In this document: positions 48,101 through 59,900 of the stretch, piece by piece
Layout of the letters: each line of letters starts with the position of its first letter
How positions within the stretch are numbered: position 1 is the stretch's first letter
The notes under the pieces: generated by a model
What the model was told of the DNA's origin: nothing
The model's database searches: none
What the model saw: the letters and a program-made list of their open reading frames with translations, nothing else
From: Edaphochlamys debaryana
Lineage: Eukaryota; Chlorophyta; Chlorophyceae; Chlamydomonadales
Assembly: GCA_016858145.1 (NCBI GenBank)
Contig: JAEHOE010000052.1
Span: 62,001-126,000 of the forward strand
Direction of reading: 5' to 3'
DNA length: 64,000 bases
Made by a program: the position numbers and the translations under genes

Positions 48101-51100
48101 ACCTGCCGGACCTGCTGCCAGGTTCCGGCAGGTTCCATAGCACACCCAGCTCAGCTTGCTTGCTCAACTCCCCATGTTCTTGCCGTACGCTGCCGTACAC
48201 AGGCGCTGGTGTCCCGCTACCTGGCCACGGTGGCTGCGGTCTACCACCGCCCGCCCGAGACCTTTGTGTCGCGGCAGCGCCTGGCGGTGACGCGGGCGGA
48301 CGAGCTGGGGGCGCGCAAGTTCGAGGTGGGGAGGGGGGAAAGTGGCTGGGGTGGTGTGGGGTGGGGGCTAGAGGCTAGGCAAGGGCTCCGGCGGAGGCTT
48401 CTGGGGCGGGGTTTGGGTGGGGCCCGGGCGGAGGCACAGGCCTGGCAATCCGGCTGGAGGAGGATGGCCCCGTGCCCTGCGCCGTACAGCGCTCTTGTGC
48501 AGGGCACTGTACGGCTCGTCAGTAACGCATGCACTTTCGTCCCCGGCAGGAGGAGGACGGCTCGGTGCCGGGCGCCATGGTGTCGGACAACAATGCGGCG
48601 GCCGCAGCGGGCGCCGCCGCCGCCGCAGCGGCCTCCTCCGTGGGCGACCTGCTTGACATGAGCGACCCCACGCCGATGCCCGCAGCACCAGGTGAGCGCG
48701 CCCGGGGCCCGCAGGTTGTACAGCGTGCCGTGATATGCGAAGCGACGGCTGCCGCACAAGAAGCGGGTGGCTGCTGAGACCCTGACGGCCTGAGCCTTGA
48801 CCCTAGCCTTGACCCTAGCCTTGGCGCTGACGCTGTTGCGAGCTCTGCTATCACCAACGCAATCCTATGTCAAGCGGGCCCATCGATCCGCTGGAGCCGT
48901 TGAGCTGACGCCGTTCCGTGCACCCCTCCCGCAGTAGCCGCTGCCGCCGTGGCGCCGGCCGCGCCTCGGGGGCTGGACGACCTGCTTGGGGGGCTGGGGA
49001 GCCTGGACATGGGGGGAGGTGAGGCCCGAGGCTGGAATGGGAAGCTAGGGCCCTGCCGAGCTTAGGGCCAGTTGCAGAGGATGCGTGCAAGGCCTAGCGA
49101 GCGAGCTTATGTGTTCCAGGGGAAGGGCCAAGCGCTAACCGAGTGTCCTTAGCGCTCGCCCTTGCCGTTGTATCGTTTCCGCCCCCACGCAGGCGCGCCT
49201 CCCGCCGCCTCCACGTCAGCCTCCGCCGACCCCTTCGCCGCGCTCTCCGGTCCGGCCCCCGCCACCAGTCTATCTGGCGGCGGCGCCGCGCCGGTGGCGG
49301 GCGCCGGGATGTCGCCCGCGGCGCTCTCACAGCTGCCCACGCTCCTGGCCAACCCCGGGGGCGTGTCGGTACAGGCAAGTCTCCGCGCACCCCTGTCCCG
49401 CTGGCCGCTGCGCCTGCATATTGACATGTATGTGAACAGCAGATGCTCCAGGGATCGGCATGTATACTGCGCCCCAGCTCAGCGTGCTTATCCCACCTCT
49501 GCTGCACCCCTTCCCCCTGCGGCACGTTGCACCGACCCCTTCCCACTGCAAACCCCCTCCCACAGGGTCGGCTGGTGCGGCAGGCGGGGCAGATCGTGTA
49601 CCAACTGGCGCTCCGAAACGACACGGTGAGGCATGGGGGTCATCGTGACGGGGCTACGAGGTCCCGGTCGGGTCTTGTGGCGGTCGGTGGATGGCGCGAG
49701 TCCGGTCACTTCTCTAGCTGGCGCTTGTAGTGGTGCCGTGGTCGGTGCATGGGAAGAGGATGAGCTGCCGGAACGAATGGGCAGGGCGGTGTGCGCGACT
49801 GGGACTGACTGCTCTACCCGCCTCCCCTCTTCCCAAACCGCCAACCGCCAGATGGCCCCGGTGGACGGTCTCATGATCCAGACCAACCGCAACAGCTTCG
49901 GCCTGGGGCCGGCCAGCCAGGTGCGTCTGGGTGGGCGTGTGGTGTGCGGCAGGCTAGCAGAGCCGTGGAACAGGGACGAGGTTCAGAAGCACCGCGCAGC
50001 AAACCTCTTCGTGCAAGCCCCTCACCCCCCATTCCACCCCTGCCAGGTCCTGGCCATTCCCACGCCCGGCGGCGCCGTCCCGCCCGGCTCCGTGGCAGCG
50101 GTCCGGGTGCCGCTCCTCATCGACGTGTCCAAGGTGGGACCCAAGATTCCCAGAGCGCTCACCGCGCCTTAGGGAGATTCGGCAAGCAAAACCGACGCAC
50201 GCGGGGTGCTTTCGACCTCCCATCATTCTTGGGCTCTGACCCGCCCCGCCTCCCCTCCGCCCGCCAGGTCACGCCGCCTCCGCTCAGCACGGGTCTGCAG
50301 GTGGCGCTACGGACCACGCAGGTACGCACACTGGCACTTCCCGGGGCCCACGGTCCTGAATCGTGGGCAAGGGGTTGGGGGTTCGTCTCACCGTGCGTGG
50401 GTGCAGTGGTGAAGTTTCCGGCAAGGGAGGCATGTATGCCTATCAGTACCCAGCTTCGCGGGGAGATGGGACGAGACCGCGAATGGCTGGAGTCGGGCAG
50501 AGAGCCCTGCTTCACATGGCATGCTCGTAAGAGCGGGTTCAAGCCCGCTCGGGCCTGGGTCCTGGAGACCCGGTAGTATCCCAAAGACCAGATCACGCAT
50601 CTCCCAGGACGCGCACGCTCACCGCCTTGCACGTGTGCCCGTACGCAGGTGGGCGTGCTGTACTTCAACGATGCCGTACCGCTGTCGGCGCTGACCGAGG
50701 AGACGGGCAGCATGGAGGCGGCCGACTTCCTGGCGGCGTGGAAGGTGAGGGTCGCAACACTGCGCTCCCAATACCCTTGGCGTGAGGGTCCCACAACCGC
50801 TGCATGAGGGAGACGCCCTTACAACGTGCGGCCGCGCCCTGCGCTTCCGCGCCGCCTCCCGCTACCCCCCTGACACCGCTTTCCCGCACTCCCCACCCCC
50901 TCTCTCAACTGCAGGCGCTCCCGCCCGAGGCCTCCGCGCGGCTGCCCCTGGCCGTGCCCTCTGCTGACGTGGCCAAGCAGCGCCTGGCCGCAGCCAACCT
51001 CTTCGTCCTCGCGCACCGCCAGGTGGGGCTGGGGTCCCGTGCTCCCGTCCTCGCTAGGGTGCCTCGCTTCTCACCGAGAAGCGACCCTGACCGCGTGTCA

Positions 51101-51504
51101 TTGAGTCATGAACATCTACGCTCCTCGCCGTCCTCTCCTTTGGCTAAACGTCGGCACAGCCGCCATGCGACGGCTGGTCACCTGATTCCGCGCGTTGGCC
51201 AACCCGCCTGCAGGTCCCTGCCACGGGCCAGGACGCAATCTACGCCACGTGCCGGATCACGGCAGGCGGCGTGGGGCAGGTGAGCGGGGGCAGGCGGGGG
51301 TGATCGCTGTCACCCACCAGACAACTAGAGCCAAGTGCGTTAACCACCAACTGACCAACCGCCAACTGCCAACCGCAGGTTCTGCTGGAGCTCAAGTTCG
51401 TGGCGGGCGCGGGCGGCGTGGACGTGTCGGTGAAGGCCGAGCGGCAGGACGTGGCGCAGCTCGTGTTCGATGGGCTGCCGTCCGTGCTGCTGGGCGCGGC
51501 GTGA
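42169..51504 (+). CDS. AP1B1: AP-1/AP-2 beta-adaptin, clathrin adaptor large subunit
   Basis: 29 exons: 42169-42205, 42282-42523, 42867-42980, 43662-43766, 44111-44167, 44767-44874, 45064-45189, 45483-45602, 45889-45963, 46115-46207, 46381-46436, 46642-46732, 46859-46897, 47053-47120, 47295-47418, 47639-47809, 47953-48030, 48203-48325, 48550-48691, 48935-49018, 49193-49374, 49566-49625, 49852-49920, 50047-50133, 50268-50321, 50649-50744, 50915-51022, 51214-51279, 51379-51504. Total 2901 nt, 966 aa, phases all agree. The N-terminal trunk (residues 1-~610) is classic beta-adaptin: [52 protein letters not shown]. An Ala/Gly/Pro hinge (~610-745) has GDLLDMSD and LDDLLGG clusters that may bind clathrin. 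The ear (~746-966) follows, ending [12 protein letters not shown]. It forms the AP core with gamma/alpha, mu and sigma subunits for trans-Golgi or plasma-membrane vesicles; in plants one beta type can serve both. Introns 2 and 21 use GC donors. Confidence 0.95.
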
Positions 51505-51853
51505 CGTGCTGTGATGTGCTGAGCGCTCGAACCCTGTGCTGGGCGTGCTACACTGGGGAGGCGCTGGGCCCAGCAACCTGCTGGGCGCTTGGGAGGCGCA
51601 CTGGGCGGATCGATCAGCGCAGCGTGATTGTGTGTGCGTGTATCGCGGGGTTTAGAGGCGCATACAGGAGCGGAGGCTCGGGGGGGGGAGGCGGGGCACA
51701 AGGATGAGGGCGGAAGAAGAGTGGGAGCATTGGGATTGTTCATAGGGGGAGAGGGGGGAGGGCGTTCAAGGCGAGGAGTGCAGAAGTGCGGGTGGCCGGG
51801 GTGTTCCGTGTGGCAGTGAGGGGCAGTGGATGCCTGGTGAGTCAGGGGGTGAA

Positions 51854-51858
51854 TGTAA
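51854..51858 (+). promoter_or_regulatory. Polyadenylation signal TGTAA of the beta-adaptin gene
   Basis: TGTAA 350 nt after the stop codon at 51504, followed by GTGCACC; canonical volvocine poly(A) signal at a normal distance. Confidence 0.65.
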
Positions 51859-52120
51859 CGTGCACCCCGGTGATGGGGCATGGGGTGCGTGTGTGGCTGC
51901 GCAGTTGGCTTGGCAGTATCAGACGTGGCTCGTCCACCGCTGCAGTTGCACGTCGCGTCGTATCCCTTACCGTCACGCCCCGCTTCTTCACTTTGGCTTC
52001 AGCGCTGTATGGTGTCGTGGTGTGTGCACAAGACACGCTTCCCGCGCCCCGGATGCTGTCCTTGGGCAGCCTACTGGGTAGGGCTACTCGAATGCTTAAC
52101 CGACTAGCACTGTATGTCTG

Positions 52121-52260
52121 GACGGTGCTGGACCATTTGACCCCGGGACCTTCCTGGGGTCCCACTTTTGCCACAGCGCCAAGAGTTTACGGACGGTGCT
52201 GGCCCATTTGACCCCGGGACTTTCCTGGGGTCCCACTTTTGCCACAGCGCCAAGAGTTTA
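52121..52260. repeat. 70-bp tandem duplication, left arm only
   Basis: Two copies of a 70-bp unit starting GGACGGTGCTGG (52,121 and 52,191), differing at about three positions. The right arm has one copy. Confidence 0.9.
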
Positions 52261-52267
52261 CGGACGC

Positions 52268-52336
52268 GCCAGCTAAGCGCAGCTAAGCGCAGGCAGCTAA
52301 GCGCAGGCAGCTAAGCGCAGGCAGCTAAGCGCAGGC
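52268..52336. repeat. CAGCTAAGCG tandem repeat, left arm only
   Basis: About five copies of AGCTAAGCGCAGGC (first copy shortened). The right arm has a single GCTTAGCTGG at the equivalent place. Confidence 0.9.
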
Positions 52337-52341
52337 GAGTC

Positions 52342-52346
52342 AAAAA
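52342..52346 (-). terminator. Pol III terminator (T5) of the minus-strand tRNA-Asn
   Basis: AAAAA on the + strand, TTTTT in the transcript sense, about 50 nt past the tRNA 3' end. Confidence 0.65.
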
Positions 52347-52396
52347 CTGACTTCCCTCTCCCAAGGTCACATCAGGCACGGAGCCCACAGGCATCC

Positions 52397-52468
52397 GCTC
52401 CCATACAGGCTTGAACTGTAGACCTTGCGGTTAACAGCCGCACGCTCTACCGACTGAGCTATAGGAGC
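52397..52468 (-). tRNA. tRNA-Asn (GTT), left palindrome arm
   Basis: 72-nt cloverleaf identical to the + strand copy: acceptor GCTCCTA/TGGGAGC (one T-G pair), D arm GCTC...GAGC, anticodon stem TGCGG/CCGCA around CTGTTAA with anticodon GTT, T arm TACAG-TTCAAGC-CTGTA. No intron. The discriminator base would be at 52396 (G in sense). Confidence 0.95.
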
Positions 52469-52740
52469 TGGCTAAGGGAGCATCGGGAACGCTGTGCCCG
52501 GCGAAGTGGAACGCAAGTACTACAGCGCCAAGTCCACTGTTCGAGTTCCGGCGAAAGCAGCCCGTCCCTTAGGGGATGCAAGCCTGGGTGCTGAGTAGCA
52601 GCGCAGGCGTCGTGGCTGGCTGGAGGCCGAGGAGGAAGAGCGGCAGAGCTTGGGGCTAGGGAAGGCGGCAGAGGGGTGCCTGAGGGCTTTTCGCTGAAGC
52701 TTAAGCCTTGCAGTTGGCTTGGGGGGAGCTGCGGGTGCCT

Positions 52741-52872
52741 GTGGGCCCCCGCAGGCCCCCACAGGCACGCACAGGCCCCCACAGGCACGCACAGGCCCCC
52801 ACAGGCCCCCACAGGCCCCCACAGGCGCGCACAGGCCCCCACAGGCACCCGCAGGCGCCCACAGGCACCCGC
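52741..52872. repeat. CACAGGCCCC minisatellite at the palindrome centre
   Basis: Roughly twelve 10-bp units of CACAGGCCCC with CACGCACAGG, CGCG and CACC variants. It forms the loop between the two arms. Confidence 0.9.
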
Positions 52873-53126
52873 AGCTCCCCCCAAGCCAACTGCAAGGCTT
52901 AAGCTTCAGCGAAAAGCCCTCAGGCACCCCTCTGCCGCCTTCCCTAGCCCCAAGCTCTGCCGCTCTTCCTCCTCGGCCTCCAGCCAGCCACGACGCCTGC
53001 GCTGCTACTCAGCACCCAGGCTTGCATCGACGGGCTGCTTTCGCCGGAACTCGAACAGTGGACTTAGCGCTGTAGTACTTGCGTTCCACTTCGCCGGGCA
53101 CAGCGTTCCCGATGCTCCCTTAGCCA

Positions 53127-53198
53127 GCTCCTATAGCTCAGTCGGTAGAGCGTGCGGCTGTTAACCGCAAGGTCTACAGTTCAAGCCTGTATGGGAGC
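53127..53198 (+). tRNA. tRNA-Asn (GTT), right palindrome arm
   Basis: 72-nt tRNA with complete cloverleaf; the anticodon loop CTGTTAA gives anticodon GTT (Asn). A- and B-box sequences (TAGCTCAGTCGG and GGTCTACAGTTCAAGCC regions) are intact. Discriminator G at 53199. Oriented away from the palindrome centre, as is its partner. Confidence 0.95.
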
Positions 53199-53248
53199 GG
53201 ATGCCTGTGGGCTCCGTGCCTGATGTGACCCTGGGAGAGGGAAGTCAG

Positions 53249-53253
53249 TTTTT
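53249..53253 (+). terminator. Pol III terminator (T5) of the plus-strand tRNA-Asn
   Basis: TTTTT 50 nt after the tRNA 3' end, mirrored in the other arm. Confidence 0.65.
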
Positions 53254-53520
53254 GACTCGCCTGCGCTTAGCTGGCGCGTCCGTAAACTCTTGGCGCTGTG
53301 GCAAAAGTGGGACCCCAGGAAAGTCCCGGGGTCAAATGGTCCAGCACCATCCAGACATACAGTGCTAGTCGGTTTAGCATTCGAGTAGCCCTACCCAGTA
53401 GGCTGCCCAAGGACAGCATCCGGGGCGCGGGAAGCGTGTCTTGTGCACACACCACGACACCATACAGCGCTGAAGCCAAAGTGAAGAAGCGGGGCGTGAC
53501 GGTAAGGGATACGACGCGAC

Positions 53521-53912
53521 TGTAAGAGGGCTCGCCAGTGCAGATATACTTGTGCCCGGTCACGCCCGACGACGTCTCCCGTGCCCGGTCGTCTTGGGTG
53601 AGGCCCGGAACCCTTCTGATGAACGGCGGCGGAGGCTGTTTTAGGTGAGGGCAATTGGGGGTGCGAAGAGGCCCCTCTCTCGAACAGAGGGACCCTTGTT
53701 GACGCGTTTCGCCGACGGCCCTGCGCGGGATAGCAGAATGAGACGTACCAGCCATGACTCGTGTGTCACGGCCGGACGTTGTGGCCCCAGAAAGCAGGCG
53801 CCTTTCTCCGACTGTCAATACACCAACAGTACTACATACAGCGAGACGGGACTTCGCACAATGTTGCTTGAGGGGGAGTTGATGTGACGACCAATGAGAG
53901 CCGCACGCCAGC
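53521..53912 (+). promoter_or_regulatory. Upstream region of the receptor-like kinase gene
   Basis: About 390 bp between the palindrome edge and the kinase start codon; the presumed promoter and 5' UTR. No TATA box was identified. Confidence 0.45.
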
Positions 53913-56900
53913 ATGTCGGCTGTACCCCTAGCATACGTGCTATTACTCCTTGCTTGCACCTGCTTAGGCTGTGTGCGAGCGCAAGGAGACGTGCGCGTCA
54001 ATTCCGCTTTGGGCCTGGTGGCAGCCTTGGCGGACGAGAACGCCACAACAGTAATTATAGCTACAACATACATTCTGCTCAGAGACGAACATTTTGAGGG
54101 CTATGCGACGTAAGCCTCAAGCGTCAAGGTTGCACAAAATTGTTAGCCAGTACTATTAGCCACTCTGCACTGCATTAACATAACGGCGTAGCGTTTATAT
54201 ATGGACGATGCGGCTCCGAGTGCGACTGGGCTGTGCCCGCAGCTGTCCTTTGGTGGCATCCCCACACGCACAGGCTCACACAGTGACCCGTCTCTTGTAC
54301 TCCTGGCAGCCATCGATGCAAGCAGTGGCTGCAGTACCGGGATATGAATCGGTCTAGCCTGACTAATCGCCCTCCCCCCACGGCCACCCCCTCCCTGCGC
54401 CTCAGACCCCTCACCCTGAATCGCAACGTGACGCTGAGGGGTTGGAGCAGCAATGCCGATGAGTGGGCCGTCCTGTCGCCCAGGAGCTATGACAAGGTGA
54501 TAGTGTTGCGCGTAGTTGACGGCCCTTGAGTCGGTTGCGGGTACAATACGTTGGGCCATCGGGACAGCGGGAGCGCCGGTGCCGGTACGGCACTCCGAGA
54601 CCAGGACAGCCACGCAGCCCCCACGCGCCTCTCAGACCACCCCTTACCCAACCGCCGCTCTCCCCTCTCCCGACCCTCTCCCGGCCCTCACCCCTCCTCA
54701 CCCTCCGTCACGCGCGCCCTCGCTTCCCTCGCCCGCTGCGCTGCAGCTGCGCCTGGGGCCGCACGTAACGCTCACTTTCCAGCACCTGGTCCTGCCGGAC
54801 GTCAAGAGCGGGCAGTGGCAGCAAATGCTTGCGGTCGACGTGGTGTCGCCCTCGCTGCCGGGAACGACCGGGGCCTTCCTACGTGTGGTGGAGGCTTCGG
54901 TGGTCATCAGTGAGTCGGGCCCAGGGCCGTCAGGTGGGGTGGGGGTCTAAAACCCCCAAAGGGATGGGCGCTGCGGTTGAGCACAGTGCAGGAGGACGAC
55001 TCGGGGCGTAGGATGCTGTCAACCCTTTGCTGATGTCGTGCCTTACACCTCACCCGGCCATTCCTGCTCTGCCCCGCCCCCGCCCCGCCCCGGCCGCAGC
55101 CGTGTGCCCCCCCGCCGTGGTGCTCGTATCGTTGCTCTCAGCGGCCGCCGCGCTCTATCCCGGCAGCAGCGGCTTTGATAGCCTGCGCGTGGTGCCCACG
55201 CGGCCAAACTGCCGCAACACAAGCGTCAATGCAGACGGCTCCGTGATCCCCGTACCGCAGCGCTGCTGGCAGTACAGCGCCAAGGGTGGGTGCAGGGCGG
55301 GTGCAGGCCGGGTGCAGGGCGGGTGGGGTGCAGGAACGGGTGAGCGCGGGCCAAGGCTCTAGGTCCGAGGACAGGGGAAGCTGATGTGAGCGGCGAACGG
55401 TGGTGCAGGCTTGGGTGCAGTGTGGGCGCAGCTCGGCCGTAGGCTAGGCGGGGGGCTGTCGGGCGGTGGCTGGAGAGTCTGCGCCCCGCTTGTGAGCACC
55501 CTGCCTGACAGGATCTCGGCATCTGTCTCCGGTGGGTTTTCCTCTGGCACTGCAGTGGCGAACATCAAGGCTCAGGCCGCGGACGTTGATGCCAACGGGA
55601 AAACGGTATACGCAAACTACGACTACGAGCTTCAGGTGCGCATTGGTCACCGATCGTCCCGCACCACAGGGACCGGTAAGTCTCCGGCACGTCTCACGTC
55701 CCTCCCTAACAACCCGATTGCTCCCGCATCGCCGTCTCGCCACGCCGCCCTGCGCCAACAGGACGTGACGGGGCTCTGCGTGGTGGCGATCACGGAGGAG
55801 TGCTTCTATCGACTGGGCCCGGACGTAAGGGAGGGGCGAGCGGGCCAGCCTCCAGCCTGGCGAGCGGTGCCTGGCGAGCGGTGCCCTACACTGTTGGCTC
55901 GTAGTGTGTGTTCTTTCCCTCCCGGGGCCTGATACTGTCGGCTCGTGCGTTCTAGGAGGTTCTGGCTTCCATGCACACCTGCCCAAACTTCCCAAACGCT
56001 TGCCCCTGTCCACACTGCCTACCTTTGCTTTGCCGTGCTCGCAATCAGCGCGCATTTGCCTTGCCTCCCACCGCAGACGTGCCTGGCTCAGGGCCTGGCT
56101 ACTTACCGCGCGGGTCCAGACTGGTTCATGCAGTTCGCACAGGACGTGGACGCTGCCCCGCGGCCACCACCGTCGGCCGTGGCCCTGCCCTCCACGCAGC
56201 CCGCTTCGCAGGCGCCCGCGCCGGACAGCGGTGCGCCACCCCCCGCGGCAGGGACCTCTGCCGCGGATTCGGGGACTGCGGGCAGTGGGGAGCCTGGGAG
56301 CAGTGGAGGCGGTGGAGGTGGAAACGAGGGCTCAAGCTCGAGCAGTCTGGCGTGGGTGGCTGCACCCGTGGCGGTTGGAGTGGTCGCAGGTGCGTGGTGG
56401 AGAGGCGGGCAGGCGTTCAACCGGACCGGATGAGTTTTGAGCAAGAGGCAGGAAAAGCATGAGGGACGGGGCGGGGTGGAAGGAGGTTGGCATCGTGTTT
56501 TGCATCAAGGCATGCCGGTATCAGCTTGGCTGGAAGTGCTGCGTGTGGTGTCCAAGCGTTCTCTTCCTGCTCCTGCGACGTCCGCTTCGTTTGCTGCTCT
56601 CGCCATCTGTCGCAGTCGTGCTGCTGGCAGTTGTGGTGCTGGTCTGGCGCCGTCGGAGGGCTGCAAAGGCGTCTGGCGGCGCAGGGTAAGTGCGGGCTGG
56701 GCGTGGGGAGAGGCGCTGCTTGGGCTTGGGCACAGTGCATGCGAGACGGGGAGCATTGGCGGTGACTCACACACCTCCTGTCGGGCTTCGGGCACTTAGA
56801 ACCGGCCGGCTACCCGCCGCGCCTACGCTCCCCCGGCTAACACGAGCAGCCGTTCACACCTCCTGTCGGGCATTAAGGGGTCCGCCCTTTCCAGCCAGGG

Positions 56901-59900
56901 TCAGCGCACGCACCCGTCCTAACTGGGGATGCGCTTTCTCTCCTGGGCTTCCGCATCTGGCACTGAATCGCCCACATGACCCCGCCCACGGCCCTCCACC
57001 TCGCCATCCCAACACCGCCAACCAGGTCTTGCAAGCCAGGCGACTGCGAGCAAGTCACCACGCCCTCTGCCGACGGCAGCCTACCCGCATCAACGGCTCC
57101 CTCCTCTGGCACGCCCCACAGCAAGCGGCAGGCCTCGGCTTCCGACAAGCAGCGGAGCGGGACAGCCAACGGCGGCACCACTGGGAGCGGTGCCGCCCGC
57201 GACCCGCACATGCTGCTGTCCACGAACCTGACCGCCCTGCCGTCGTCGTCCCTGGCCAGCCCGACAAACCTTGAAACGCGGAACGCGTCGCCTGTGTTGA
57301 CCGCCGGGCACATGAAGTCTTCGCCACTCCCTGAGGTGGTGATGGAGCAGACGCCGCTTCGGCCGGGTCTGGCGTTGGACGTGCAGCTCGAGGTGGGGTG
57401 AGGGAGGCGGGGGAGGGGGAAGGGTGCTGGCGGCCCGTGTTGCTGGCATTGAGGTGGGCGGAGGAAAGAGGGAGGTAAGGGACGTAGAGCGCTGGTGCTT
57501 TGGGTGGAGGCGGCGTGTGGGTCAGGGTGTAGGCGGGAGGGGATGGCCACGTGTGAAGGGGAAGGGAAGGAGTGTGCATGTGTTGGTATCCGCAAAGGCT
57601 TGCCCCAGACTTGTCCTGGGGCGCACGGGCAGGTGGAATTCGTGTGACTGCATGCTCGGCTCATTCATATCCTCTTGCCCGCCCGCCCCTGCAGATGCCC
57701 GAAAGCTCCACGAGCGGCGCAGCGGCGCTGGACTCCGAGGTCACAGCTGCAGCAGAAGTGCTTCAAACGGCCCGCAACAGCGCCCGTGCAAGTGCAGGAC
57801 GGGCAGCGGCCAAAGCACCAGTTGTACAGCTTCACCCAAAGGTCCTAGGCAAGGGTGAGGTCATTGGGCCGCATCGGACACGGCATGATGCGGTCAGGGC
57901 ACAGGGCACGATGGGGCAAAGCCTACAGGCAAGGCTGAGGCACCCAGAGGAGCAGGGGAGCTGTGGGGATCCCCTTTAAGGGTGTGTGTGGCTTCATTGT
58001 GCACGAAACGCACACTCATCATCTCATCTCACCCCTTGCTGACTGGTCCTCGCGTGTTCCCACGATCCCTCCTCTCCGCCCCAGGCGGCTTTGGGCGTGT
58101 CTACGCTGGAGACATGGGTGGAAACCCCGTTGCCGTCAAGCTGATTACGGATGATCTCGACAAGCTTCATCCAGAGGATGCGGCCGTGGTGGTTCGGTCG
58201 TTTGAGCAGGAGCTTGAGGTGCTGGCCCGCTGCACGCACCCCTGCATCGTGCGGGTGCTGGCCGCCTGCGCCAAGCCGCCCCGGCCCTGCATCGTCATGG
58301 AGAGGTGAGGGGGCACGTGGGCATGCGTGTCGCACAGCAGATTGCCGTACAACAGCTGGCCCGCTCCTGACCCCCTGCCTCCAGGATGGAGATGTCCCTT
58401 GAGCGATTGCTGTACGGCAAGCCGGATACCCTGCTGCCTCTGCCTGTGGTGGGTGGGAAGCGGAGGAGCCGCAGATGAGTTGCTCCAAAGTTTGCATTAA
58501 TGTGAATATGGCGCCTGCTTTTTCTTCTTTAGGTAGTGCATATTGCGGTGGAGGTTGCGAGGGGTCTGGAGTTCCTGCACCCAACAGGTGAAGAGGGTGT
58601 TGAGCTGGAACCTCAACGCGCACAATCCCCATCCGTGCTGCCCTCCTTGCCCCGCCCTTCCTGCCCGTCCCTCGCCTCACTCTCTCACACACCCCAGCAT
58701 TCCTCGCCTTCCCTCTCAGTCATCCACCGTGACCTCAAGCCCGCCAACGTCCTAATCAACCACCCAACCAGTAGCAAACCCGTGCGTGGTCAAGATATCG
58801 GTGAGAGGGGTGGCCTCTGCGCTAATGCCGTGCACGGGTCTCCGTCCCACTGCCCCTGACCCCTGTGCGTGCTCCGGAGAGCAGGAGGCAGTTCCCACGT
58901 GCACCGGGTTTTGCCCCGCTGTCGCTGACCCCTGTGCGTGCTCTCACACCCAACCCCAGGACTTCTGCCTCTCCCGGCTTCGTCACACGCTGCTGCGCAC
59001 CCTCAACCCAGCCGCGGGGACCCCCGCCTACCTGGCGCCGGTGAGAGGTCATGGCACGTGCGACACCGGTCAGCCCACACCTTGATACCTGTCTCACTAG
59101 GCGTTGCACAACTTTGCAGGAGTGCTTTGACGTTGACATCGAAGGCATCACACACAAAGCGGTGAGCGCGGGAGGGGTTGTTGGATTCCCGTCATGCTGC
59201 TGGGGGGAGCTAAAGAGAAGACAACTCATCCTCACTGCCCCCGCATCCTCAGGACATCTACTCATGGGGCGTGCTGGTGTGGGAGGCGCTAGCGGGGATG
59301 CAGCCCTGGCTGGGACTGGTGAGCAAACATGTGGCCCGTTCACCTGCCTTGCTGGGACTTTGTGTCTAGCACTATGGGTTGTCTCCAACGCCTTGACCCG
59401 ACTCCCGCCGCCGCAGCCCGCTGTCAACGTCGCCCTGTACGTGCACACGTACAAGTCACGCCTGCCGCTGCCTCCTGTGGGAACTCCCGGGTCCGTGTCC
59501 GACCGTTGGCCGCCAAAGCTCCTACGCCTGCTCGCGGAGTGCTGGGATGAGGTGAGTGTTCGGCGTCCCTCTGGCACGGAGTAGATAGAAAGAGTGCAGA
59601 TCGACTGGAATACCCCTGGAGAACCCCGTTTTGCCCGGGCTGCAAGTCGCATGAACGTTTGGGCATGGCCCTCTAGCACTGAGATAAATAGATAGCTTTC
59701 GCCCAAGCGAGCTCCGAGGCTTGTGACTGGCGGCCGTCTTTGCCCCGGTAGCTTCTGTGGTGCACACCAAGCACCGCCCTCTGGACCCTCCGCCCCTCGC
59801 GCAGGACCCCCAGCGGCGCCCGGCGGCAGCTGAGCTGGTGAAGCGGCTGCTGGTGCTGCAGGAGGTGGGGCCGGCCGGGGGAGGCAGGGCCGGAGGAAGG

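Larger units (their letters stand above)
51952..53520. repeat. Large imperfect palindrome carrying two tRNA-Asn genes
   Basis: Left arm about 51,952-52,740, right arm about 52,868-53,520. The arms are near-identical reverse complements over at least 600 bp, including both tRNA genes and their flanks, and the outer boundary GTCGCGTCGTATCCC is found at both ends. The centre (52,741-52,872) is a minisatellite. The left arm is longer because of two local tandem expansions listed separately and a small insertion near 52,568. Confidence 0.93.

Noticed and set aside
52741..52872. Regular short repeats resembling a CRISPR array
   Set aside because: Units of ~10 bp without unique spacers, in a eukaryotic nuclear locus at the centre of a palindrome; a minisatellite.
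53199..53253. Possible C/D-box snoRNA joined to the tRNA (TGATGTGA before the T-run)
   Set aside because: The C box is imperfect and there is no proper CTGA D box before the terminator.
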